Below the pieces are notes generated by a model. It had not been told where the DNA came from, did not search any database, and worked only from the letters and a program-made list of their open reading frames with translations. Shown piece after piece: positions 32,216-41,586 of a stretch of DNA of 64,000 bases. Source of the stretch: Ustilago trichophora (taxonomy: Eukaryota; Basidiomycota; Ustilaginomycetes; Ustilaginales; Ustilaginaceae); assembly GCA_900323505.1 (NCBI GenBank), contig OOIN01000012.1, positions 310,001 through 374,000 on the forward strand, read 5' to 3'. The position numbers and the translations under genes were made by a program. The stretch's first letter is position 1. Each line of letters begins with the position of its first letter.

Positions 32216-32896
32216 ATGATCCGCCGCAGCCAGCCGCTTCTCATCTTCATTTCGACTCTCCTCACCCTTGTCATCTCGGTAAGCATCCCTTTCCCTTCTC
32301 CCCAACTCTGCCTATTTACTCTCGCTTACAATTTCTGCAGCCATCTTTCGCTTCGCTTCTTTTGGTAGACCAAAGCATTAAATTTTGCCAAACTGGTACG
32401 ACGAGAACTTCCGAGGGAACGATGCACCTCCAACTACGTTAACAATCTCTGGCAGCTCGATCGTCCTGACAACGCCACTGCAGGCCTCTGCTACTCGGGA
32501 AAATACGACCTTGCCGATTGGTCCCCCACCCACTACCTGTGGAAGGCCGAGAAGAAATGCTTGCACAACACTTGGTATTGGTCGCATGTTGCCGAAAAGT
32601 ACGTTTCTCCCTGTTCCCATTCCTAACCTTTCCGAAGAAACAAGGTAACGATCAAGCTCAAGCTCAGGAATACTGACAGATAAAGTAATATACGGTATAA
32701 TTCTCTTGGCGGGGCATTTTGACACAGCTACAACTGCTTCTTCCTTCTTGGCAGCAACAGTTTTAGAGCCAAAGGCGATGGCGGGTCCAAGAATTTGGCC
32801 ATAATCAAAGTGGACAAGCTATGCAATTGGGATCACGACCGCAAGAATTTGACTTGTACCGTCGGCGACGATTGGCCTTGGCTTCACCTACCTTGA
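32216..32896 (+). CDS. secreted six-cysteine protein E (exons 32216-32278, 32369-32598, 32728-32896)
   Basis: Three exons give 153 residues. Exon 1 codes the signal peptide (MIRRSQPLLIFISTLLTLVIS), ending in phase 0 at GTAAGC. Two acceptors are possible; only TTGGTAG ending at 32368 keeps the frame, giving TKALNFAKLVRRELPRERC with RR ahead of C1. C2 is in TAGLCYSGKYDL, C3 in EKKC. The phase-2 intron (GAAAA|GTACGT to GACACAG) is conserved. Exon 3 codes YNCFFLLGSN, the GDGGSKNLAI motif, KLC and NLTC, with a longer tail (GDDWPWLHLP) than the others. Predicted secreted; function unknown. It is the last member of the cluster before the GIT1-like transporter. Confidence 0.82.
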
Positions 32897-33196
32897 GAGG
32901 AGAAAATAGCCGTCGAAGGTTTCTTGATATTCTACACTCTATTTTCTCCCTTTCTCTCTGACTGTGCTGTGCAAAAGTTGTGTTCTTCTGTGAGCGGGGG
33001 ATGGTGAACGGCGTGATGAAGAGTGCGAGGTTGTGAGCTGGAAACGACGTCTGCAGTGCGGGGACTAGCGAAACAGGAACCAGAAATTGAACAGAATGTG
33101 TGTGCTGGGGGATGGCATACATTCCCAGGGTCATGTCGAATAGCGCACAAAGACGAGGGAGAAGGAGGTCAAAGCGGGTTCGTTCCCGTATGGCTC

Positions 33197-33228
<32 letters not shown>

Positions 33229-33546
33229 GGGTGTGCCTGGCAGCCGCCGGCTGCAGTGGTGCTTGGACCCTTTTTAGAAACTTTTTTTCTCCCCGCGTCA
33301 GTTTGCGCAATTACATCTCGCCCAACACAAGAGGGGCAGATCCTGATATGCTTTCTCATCAATGCATACAGAGTCAAACTTCCTACAACATCTAAGTTCT
33401 AAGCATTCTGTGCCTCTACGACCGTTTCGAAATAAAGGTCTTTGCTGTACAACCGGAGAAATTCTTATTTTTGACAGCTTGACGCTGGACTGATTTTTAC
33501 AATCATATTTTCATCTTTTCCTTCCTGCTCGCCCTCCTCGAGAATC
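32897..33546. other. convergent region between secreted protein E and the transporter
   Basis: 3' regions of two convergent genes. It contains a 26-base T tract and nothing else recognisable. Confidence 0.5.
33203..33228. repeat. poly-T tract
   Basis: 26 consecutive thymines between the convergent genes; length may be unreliable in assembly. Confidence 0.85.
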
Positions 33547-35160
33547 TTAGTGAGGGGTCTTCTCTTCTACAGGAGACCCAATGCTCTCCTCGTCTCGCAA
33601 GGTGCTGCCCTCATCTCCTCCATCTTTGATCCTGCTCAGCGCCTCCTTTGCTCCAACGACTCCTTCCGTTCCATCTCCAATCTCTCCCTCCCATCCATTT
33701 TGGACCAGGTACCTCAGCCACTCTCTGTCCTCCTCGGCCAGATCCAACTTGGTCGTCTCTGGAATGAAAAAGTATACTAGCCCTACACCGATCAAACCCA
33801 GCAATGCACTAATGATGAAAACCCACTTCTTCCCTAAATGCGTTTGAATCGGCGTGAATACTTGCACTCCAATTGCTGCCCCTGCTTTCGCTATTCCAGC
33901 AGAGATACCGTAGAATGTTCCTCTTAAAGATGACGGATAAACTTCCGAGCTGACAAGGCCGGATAGGTTGCCTGGCCCAAAATTTCCACTAGCCGTAAGT
34001 AGTCCAAAAAGGATGACAAGGGCGGCGGCAGAGTGAGAGATATACTTGTCGTAAAGGCAACCGATGATGAGGCCCAAAACGAGGAATCCGCCGAGGCCGA
34101 TCATGAATGTTACCCTAGAACCGAGCTTGGGCAAAGCAAGGACGCCGAGTAAGACACCTGGAATGCCCAAGGTGGAGAGAAGAAGTTGCCATTCGGCGAC
34201 GCGGAGCAAGGTAGAGTCTTTGACGACGGTGCTGATGATGGTACCGGAGAAAACGCCTAGAGGGAAAACGACAAAGTCGTAGATGAACCATACTCCCGCA
34301 GTACCTAAGAGTCGCTTCCAGTATCGTTTAAATGCTAGCTTGTAAGGTACCTTGCGACGCATTGCTGTCTTTCGGTAGAGACTAGAGTTGAGCACCAGCA
34401 TGCGAAAGTAAAAGATGATGAGGGGGAACAATGCTCCAAATCCGAACACCACTCTCCAAATAATACCCAGGTCTCTGAACCCTGCCGCATCCCTCTCGTT
34501 GTTGTATCCGGTGATCTTGAGTACGATGAGGAAGAAGCTAAGCGAGACGATCGTTCCGCAAGCCAACACAAGGTTGGTCACCAGGATAAACACCTGCGAG
34601 CGATGTTTCTTGCCCAGTCTCTCGTTGGCTGCCTCGCTAGCACTCGTCGAAGACGCCGGATACTCTCCTCCAACTCCGACACCTACGCAACCACGAGCGA
34701 CGGTAAGCCACCAGAACATGTTTTCTGGCTTGCCGTCCACCGGGTACGCAGCCGTGGCAAAGATGGCACCGAGAACAAGCAATGTTGTAGTAACACTAAC
34801 TCCAGCCTTGCGTCCAATTCGATCGCAGATAAGCCCAACCGCAATCTGACCAATAATCGAGCCAACCAAGGAAGCGTTGGAGATACGGGTGGATACTGCG
34901 CTATTGTAGACCTTTGAACCGTAGCGCGTTTTGAATACGACATTGGTCATGGTCATGAGCGAGTTCTGGTAGCCATCAGACAGAAGGGCGCAACCAGCGG
35001 CAAGGATGAGGAGGATGCTGTTGTTCGAGCGAGGTTTGACCACCTCGGTGTTGGAAGTGGTGGTGATCATGGCACCATCGTGATCAGGGGTGGATATCTT
35101 CAGATCATCCGATGTGTTGGTGGTGGTACGACCTGTGGTCGCCAAGGTGGGGACTTCCAT
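33547..35160 (-). CDS. GIT1-like major facilitator (glycerophosphodiester or phosphate transporter)
   Basis: The 537-residue protein is a 12-helix MFS transporter of the phosphate:H+ symporter group. After a soluble N-terminal 45 residues, helix 1 (SILLILAAGCALLSDGYQNS) is followed by the MFS signature DRIGRK (113-118) and the group motif VGVGGEYPASSTSASEAANE (161-180). A central loop rich in R and K (RKTAMRRKVPYKLAFKRYWK) separates the halves; the second half carries SSEVYPSSLRGTFYGISAG and the terminal FIPETTKLDL. The GGEYPASS-SASEAANE pattern is typical of fungal Git1-type permeases that import glycerophosphoinositol or glycerophosphocholine; the substrate here is inferred. The hydrophilic C-terminal tail (DGGDEGSTLRDEESIGSP) is probably regulatory. 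Single exon. A TATATAAG element lies about 80 bp upstream. It neighbours the secreted-protein cluster. Confidence 0.85.
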   Translation of the reverse strand: MEVPTLATTGRTTTNTSDDLKISTPDHDGAMITTTSNTEVVKPRSNNSILLILAAGCALLSDGYQNSLMTMTNVVFKTRYGSKVYNSAVSTRISNASLVGSIIGQIAVGLICDRIGRKAGVSVTTTLLVLGAIFATAAYPVDGKPENMFWWLTVARGCVGVGVGGEYPASSTSASEAANERLGKKHRSQVFILVTNLVLACGTIVSLSFFLIVLKITGYNNERDAAGFRDLGIIWRVVFGFGALFPLIIFYFRMLVLNSSLYRKTAMRRKVPYKLAFKRYWKRLLGTAGVWFIYDFVVFPLGVFSGTIISTVVKDSTLLRVAEWQLLLSTLGIPGVLLGVLALPKLGSRVTFMIGLGGFLVLGLIIGCLYDKYISHSAAALVILFGLLTASGNFGPGNLSGLVSSEVYPSSLRGTFYGISAGIAKAGAAIGVQVFTPIQTHLGKKWVFIISALLGLIGVGLVYFFIPETTKLDLAEEDREWLRYLVQNGWEGEIGDGTEGVVGAKEALSRIKDGGDEGSTLRDEESIGSPVEEKTPH

Positions 35161-37062
35161 GATTGCGTCCTTGTGAAGGCGAGGATGGAAGTCTGGAGGA
35201 GAGAACAGCTTGGGCGAGTCGTCATCCTGAAACTGAGCTAGTATATAAGCCCATCGCGCCTATCTAGTTTTAGCTTAAGCTGGATGCCCACTCATCAGTG
35301 TTCGTACAGCTTCACTTTGGCTCAGGTGAGGGTCATCGGAAGCCGTCCCACCGAAGTTGTACTCTACTGTACTGTACAAATTGCAGCCGAGAATTGGGTT
35401 GTGTGGCGGAAAATCGATTTGAGTGAATATGCGTGGGGTAACTACTCTAGCCGACGGCTTGCTGCTGGAGAGCAGGAACAGAAACCCCACGGCTATGTCT
35501 TGTTCTTGAACACATTGGAGAGGACGCTAAGCGAGGTTCGATTACGCTCCACTTAACCGAGAGTCGTTTTTGTCCAGAGGTTCAACGCTGTCGACAAGTT
35601 TTTCGCACGTGCATCTGACAGTCCCACCAAATGGTACACTCAAACCCTTTACTTGTACTGTATGCATGATACACACGTTGACGTTCTTTCCGTGCTTTTG
35701 TGCACGATCGATCTCATCAAGAGGAACTCTTATCCACCATGATGTGATGTCTGTGGTGGGGATCAACTTTTTTTTTCTTTCTTTTTAGCTGCTTTGCACA
35801 GGCTGCATCACCCAGGCATACACACAAGAAACACGGACACTGCTCTGTGGGATGTACTCTTTAGCGTTCCAAGGACGGAGAAGGTGTTGGCGTGGGCAAA
35901 CGAGAGATCCAGCACAAGTACCTTTCGCGGGGAGCCGAATTTTCCACCTCCGACCCTGTGCCGGCGGCACCAGACATCCCCAGCTCTTCTCACCGGAGAA
36001 TTGTTTTTATTTTTTTATTTTCTTTCTCCCTCCTCTTTTCATTTTCTCGTTTCGGCAGCAACGTGCTACACAGTGCAGATTTCACTCCTTTGCACGTGCA
36101 ACATCTGTTCATCCTCATTCAGCCGTCGTCGTTCATGTTTAGCCTCCTTTCATGAGGTATGCGAGATTTCAGAAAAATCTCCGAACGACCACCGATCGTG
36201 CAGCATATTACTGAACGTGGTCCCTGTGTCTCGCCAACCACGCTCCACTGGTTGCGCTTCACAGTTGTGCCTGTCTGGTGGACTATGGCGTGGTGTAGGA
36301 TTGATACTAGTGGCAAAGGAAGGTACGCGAGGTGGTGAATCGCCAAAGAGTCCTCGACAAACCACGGTTCGCTGTACCGCGCGGCGCTGCGTTGCCATGC
36401 GGTTTGGAAATCGTGCGAGCCTTCTCTGCCATATGAGACGGTGCTAGTTGACCAAATATGAGAAATCTCATATGACCGAGAAGTTACCGTGGTAGGTACA
36501 GCACATCGCTCAACGTGGGATCGCTTCACCATGAGACCCGCGAGGCTGTCGGTAATGCTTGTGCTTGATCGAACTCTTTCAATCTGGTCGATTGAATGCG
36601 CTACCGAACTGTTTCTTTCGGGACGGAAAGCGTCACCCAAAGTTTCGTCGTTTGGGATCGCACCAAGGAGCGGCATCGGACCTTTGCGACGGAAAGCCCT
36701 AAACTTGACCACTGACTAGCGGTCGTTCAGTGCTGCCCTGCTACCAACTGATGCTATACACCGCATATCACAGATAGCCGTCGGTCCAGCAGCAGACCCG
36801 TGGCAACCCTGTGCTCGAACGCAAACCGGCGTAGAAGCATTTTCAAAGAGAGCCGTCCACTGTAGCAGCCATGTTTCGTTTCCAGAACAAGGACCGAATC
36901 AGAGCTCTTCAGTGTGACTTTGTGGCTCAGCTACCTCTATGGTCAAGACAGAAGTATTGCGTCTCAACTTTCTCGCTCACACACATACACACCCTGTCTC
37001 TATACTATAACTGTCATAAGCAGTTTTCGCCCTCAACGTCGTTCTGGAGATTACAGGTTGAT
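35161..37062. other. 1.9 kb without a supported gene
   Basis: Upstream of the transporter and downstream of the IDO-like gene. Frames such as 35794-36447 plus and 36119-36712 minus overlap each other and show no domain. There is a TACTGTACTGTAC repeat near 35363 and an inverted repeat ATATGAGA-AA-TCTCATAT near 36455-36472. Confidence 0.45.
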
Positions 37063-38709
37063 TCACTTGGTAGCCGCGATCCTCGCCCTCAACCTAGCCT
37101 CCAACTTTTCCATCATCTGTTTCAGCCCTTCGCCCTCCCCTGCTACACCACCACCCACTCCACCGCTCGCAGTCATCGGTTTCCTCTCTGGCAAGTCCAA
37201 GTCTTCGTAGTATACCGCTTTCCGCGTATGGCCCATTCTCCAGAGCTTGAACGTTTTGAGCATTTCTTCCATCTCTTTCGCCACTGGGGAGTTGGGAATG
37301 GTCGAGGCGAGGGCTCGAAGCTTGGCCTGACGTACGGACTGGATCCAGTTGATTTGGCATTGGGGGAGATATTCGTTTGAGTAGGGTACTTCGCTGAACT
37401 GGATGGTTTTGAGCTGCTTCTTGGAGACGCAGGGGACGGTGGCGAGTTTGGTTGGCGGAGAGGCTGGCCACATGTAGTTGTACAGTCTGGTGAGGAATCC
37501 AGGTGCTGGCGTTGTTGCTGCTGGTGTAGATCCACTGGCACTAGCACTGGCCCCGCTAACAGGGCATACAGCATCCCATTCCTTGACCGGCACCTGAGCG
37601 GTAGCAAATGGACAACCAGGCTGAGTCCTTAACGGGATATCCAAAAACGCATCCAACGTCCTGATCAACAACGAGTGATCCCCCGAGACACCATCAAAGT
37701 CATCCACTCCCCAACCATGGAAGCCCTGGGCATGCGACATCCAAACGTCCTTTTGTATTTTTTCTTCCTTCAATGTATCGAAAAAGTGTCGAAAAGCAGC
37801 CTTGAGAGCCACATGACCTTGCCTGAGCACTTCGGCCGCCTCCTCCTCTTGACCTGCAGCCATATACGTCTGGCACTGTGCAATAGCCCGATAAAGCTCG
37901 AGGGAAATCTTTTCCATCTCGTAAAAGACAAAGGCGTTGTATCGCTCTGCATCGACAACGGCCTTGATCGGCATGTGACGCATGTTGGAATAAGCCATCT
38001 CCAAACCATCCTCCCCTTGGATGACATTGACCAGAGTCATACTGAAGAGGCAACCACCACTGGACTCGATGCCGTAAAAGTCGTTGAGCCATTGGAAGGG
38101 AGCGTTGATGGTGTCTGGGAAAGCGATCCTCGTTTCATCCTGTGCCATTGCGACTACTGGCAAAGTACCCCATCGATAGAGATGAATGAGGTATGCCATA
38201 CAAGCAAGGAATCCAAGTCTCGCATTGACATTGAGTTGAGGAAGTGTCGACATAACCTGCTCTACATCAACCTCGGCCAGACTCTCTTGCAACCATTGGC
38301 GATTCGCATCGATCCTCTGCCTGAGTTCGGCCTCTGTGTAGTTGGGACGCAGTTGCGGAGTGACAAAGCGAGGTGGCGCCTCTCGTGATACCCGGTCGTA
38401 AATGTGAAGGCATTGGGGCCACGTGTCACGATATGTGGCCTTGGGTGGCCAACTTCCTCCACCCTCTGTACGAATCATTTCATCGAGTGCCGTTGTCAAA
38501 CAAGTGGATGATGAAGAGAGTGCCGAGTTGAGTTTGGGAGCAATGTCGCCCAGGGAAGACGAGGAAAAGACAGGTTCATCATGAACGGAGGTGGCCGAAG
38601 AAGAGAGATGAGAGCTGGCACGAGTGACAAAGTCGGGAGTTTGAAGTGCTTCGTCCAAGGAAGAGCTGGAAGAGTTTCGACTGCTGGAATCGAGCGGGCG
38701 GCGCGCCAT
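37063..38709 (-). CDS. indoleamine 2,3-dioxygenase/PrnB-superfamily protein
   Basis: The 548-residue single-exon protein has a serine-rich N-terminal 75 residues and an all-helical core. Family-type features are LGFLACMAYLIHLYRWG (165-181), the tryptophan-rich stretch FQWLNDFYGI, a long helix VFYEMEKISLELYRAIAQC, and DGVSGDHSLLIRTLDAFLDI (339-358), which corresponds to the glycine-serine haem-pocket motif of indoleamine dioxygenases. A late WRMGHTRKAVYY (489-500) precedes a glycine-rich GGVGGGVAGEGEG segment, as in the C-terminal loop of the family. At the place where the haem-binding histidine is expected in classical IDO I read YLPQCQINW, without histidine, so the enzyme may be a diverged PrnB-like member or use another ligand. 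IDO family enzymes oxidise tryptophan to N-formylkynurenine; that activity is not assured here. Confidence 0.5.
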   Translation of the reverse strand: MARRPLDSSSRNSSSSSLDEALQTPDFVTRASSHLSSSATSVHDEPVFSSSSLGDIAPKLNSALSSSSTCLTTALDEMIRTEGGGSWPPKATYRDTWPQCLHIYDRVSREAPPRFVTPQLRPNYTEAELRQRIDANRQWLQESLAEVDVEQVMSTLPQLNVNARLGFLACMAYLIHLYRWGTLPVVAMAQDETRIAFPDTINAPFQWLNDFYGIESSGGCLFSMTLVNVIQGEDGLEMAYSNMRHMPIKAVVDAERYNAFVFYEMEKISLELYRAIAQCQTYMAAGQEEEAAEVLRQGHVALKAAFRHFFDTLKEEKIQKDVWMSHAQGFHGWGVDDFDGVSGDHSLLIRTLDAFLDIPLRTQPGCPFATAQVPVKEWDAVCPVSGASASASGSTPAATTPAPGFLTRLYNYMWPASPPTKLATVPCVSKKQLKTIQFSEVPYSNEYLPQCQINWIQSVRQAKLRALASTIPNSPVAKEMEEMLKTFKLWRMGHTRKAVYYEDLDLPERKPMTASGGVGGGVAGEGEGLKQMMEKLEARLRARIAATK

Positions 38710-41562
38710 GATGGACTGAAATGTGGTATAGATGCGATGTAGTGATATGCGGTGCGATGCGATGTAATACGATACTGATGTGGTGAAGAGATCGAGTGCG
38801 CGAGATGGTGAAATGCGGGGATGAGAAGATGATGTCGATGATAGTGAGCAAGAGAAGGAGGAGAAAAGAGAGGGAAAGAGGGGGGGGGGGTAAAGGAGTA
38901 TATACTAAATGAAGTGGAACGGCAAAAGAATGGCAGAGAGAAAGAGAGACTTTTTTGGCGTTCGGAGTGCCAAGTAGCCGAAAAGGCAGAGGAACAGATA
39001 GGATAAACAAATACACTCAAGCTCGTCGTACAACACACACATAACCCGACACACGGCATGGGATACAGTAGCCGAAAGCAACGCAACACAACGCAACAGC
39101 GTGGGACTCCATCAACGTCGCCCTTTCGAAGTTTGCGTTGAACCCTAGATTTCGTCCACCTCGTTATTCTCACACCCTATGTAGCTACAGTAATATCACA
39201 ACGGAGGAACAAGCTGAGCAGTATTGGCTGAGCAACAAGTAACCGAAATCTCAAAGAGAGGACGGGCGTCATCAATTTTAGTTGAAAGTGCGCCCACAGG
39301 GAACGGCTGATGAGGAGCCGAATCGTTTTCCGTGGAAATGATAGCAAGATCGACCTCGCTGCTACAGGACATCAACCAAAAAAGGAGGGGGTTCGAGAGC
39401 TGTGCAAGAACAGATTCCGAGATGATACCGATGCGGCTTGCCTGTCAAACAAAAAGCAGAGGCGCACACAAACGCGCCATCAGGAACCGTCAAACCCGAA
39501 TTTGAACCCCTAAAATGTACAGTTTTTAGTTTTTTCATCGGATTTTGACGTTCCGTGTTTGCGATGTGTGTCTGCTGAACCTGAGATTTTCTTGTTAAAA
39601 AAACGGCTATCGACGCTCCACCTGGCTCTATGACGACCCTCATTTTTTGTGCACATGACCATCATCCCGGCTATTTGCACGAGACGTCAGGACAAGTAGC
39701 CGAAACAGCCCATCACCATCTCAGAAACGAATCGACTTGCACCGACAAGAAGAGCCATAGGATCGGGCAGGATAAGTTGTCCATCTTGCATCCTGTGCGA
39801 GTAATGATACGAAGATTCACTACATTGCTGTAACGTTGTTTGCGCTAATTGTTTTGAGTGTTTTCACGTTGCTTGCTTGCTTTCTTGCGTCGCCCCCAAT
39901 ATTGCCACGCTACAGCACGCGACACCGCCGCCGTCCGCCTGCCGCCTGCCGCCTTCGCTTACGGACAACAGTTCTCTACGATCCGAAAAAAAAGAAGAAA
40001 AAAAAAGAAAAAAAGAAAAAAAAAAAAAAAAACAAGGGTGCCACTCTGTCCTGCCATGGAATTCCGATGTCGATCCTCTTGCCTCGCGTTTCGCAGAATG
40101 GTCTCTGTAGTATTGTACGTGCTGTAGATCTCTCATCGCAATTGGCATGGCTGCCGATCTGTTAAGCCAAAACAGTCTCCCCGGGAAGGAGGTACTGTAT
40201 GCATGAGACTCAACAACGGGACACTTTGCAGAGGAATGCGAGGCTGCACATCCAATCGTCGCACGATTCAGCACGACCACCGAGAGTAATCGACTGCTGG
40301 TCTGTTTGCTTCTCATATGACCTCGTCAGCATGCTGCCCTCGGACCCTTGCTTTCCGCTACATTCGTCACAAGCCTTAAAAAGGGAGCTCTATGGTTCGC
40401 AGTCGCGGTGGCATGCAGGGTCTTATGCACAAAATCAAGCTTGAACGTTTTCCCCCACTGCTGAGCGTGCTTGACAACCCAGACTGACCAACTCGAATCA
40501 CACCCCGATGCGACCGCTGATGAGGTTGCTCATCTGCATATCGATTACACAAACAAGCGACTGTCGACTCTCCTGTGAGCATGACAACGATGGCCAGGAA
40601 CCGACAGCAAATAACCGTAAGCCTAAGCCTATTACGCGAACGTGGGGGGAAATGTGACTTGGCCTTTTCTGAGCCATGTGTTGATAGGAGCACGTTGGTG
40701 GGACGAACTACGAGCGTGTAAGAGAAGGCGAGGCAAGGCTGAGTCTGCCTCTGGAATGTGGAAAGGTGAATCGACATGGGATTATGGCTGCCTGTCGATC
40801 GGTGATGCTGGGTCTTAGAGGTAGAACTGGATCTAACAGTTTGAAGATGGCAGCTTCCTCGTCGCGTCATCTCTTACACACGCTTTGCTCGGGGACGGCG
40901 AGAAAAAGTGGAGTTGGCTGACGCGTTAATTGCAAGAGAGAAACAGGTGTTGGATTCGGCGCTTTCTTTGCGGCAGTCACAGAATCACGATAAAAAAAAA
41001 TCACGCTTCTCACAAGTGAAGTCTTTCGAAAAGTCACACCAAAAGCGCTTTCGAAAAGCACTAATTTGTGCCTCAACTGCTGCGGCCAAGTCTGTACTAT
41101 AGTTATCTCTGTGTCTGTGTGCACAATCAGCATCTCGTCTAAAGTGCCCATCTCTCTTGCTCTTCTGTCGACTCGGCCAATTTCACCAACAGAGGTCGGG
41201 TACTGCCTTTCTGTACAACCATCATCAACCCTTACATCACGGTGCTCATCGTAGCTAACCCTCCTCGTCGTTGCGGAGCTCTCCTAGGTCGAACAGGGTC
41301 CTCGTTCATCAGCTTCCTGGTCCCGAACGGCTTCCAGCGCTACTTGTTCCTGGTATCGCTGTCGATTCCTTCGCCCCTCAGACGTTCTCCTTCTTCCTTG
41401 CATTTCCTTCTCGAGAAGCTTTGTTCCGCATCATCCTCTCGCATCTCTCTTTCGCAACCGAACGATCTTGACCAGCATCGGTGACGACCATCTCATTCCT
41501 TGACCTCACCTAGTACATCTTCTATACCTCTTCTCAAGCTCTCTGCAATCGTCCTGGCCGCC
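38710..41562. other. 2.9 kb divergent region between the IDO-like gene and SEN1
   Basis: The first 400 bp (the IDO-like leader) contain degenerate GATGCGATG-type repeats and a G run near 38881-38890. I saw no conserved frame. An A-rich tract occurs at 39986-40032. The minus-strand frame 40376-40870 shows no domain. The last few hundred bases are pyrimidine-rich and form the SEN1 leader. Confidence 0.45.
39986..40032. repeat. A-rich tract
   Basis: 47 bp of adenine with single guanines, similar in form to the tract at 17339-17385. Confidence 0.85.
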
Positions 41563-41586
41563 ATGTCATCCCATATCGTAACATGA
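41563..41586 (+). promoter_or_regulatory. upstream ORF overlapping the SEN1 start codon
   Basis: An ATG in a strong context (GCCGCCATG) opens a seven-codon frame (MSSHIVT) whose TGA overlaps the SEN1 ATG as ATGA at 41583-41586. If the leader includes this ATG, SEN1 translation would need leaky scanning or termination-reinitiation. Confidence 0.5.

Noticed and set aside
36119..36712. 197-codon minus-strand frame and an overlapping 217-codon plus-strand frame (35794-36447)
   Set aside because: Both strands are open over part of the stretch with no domain on either, so chance is likelier than a gene.
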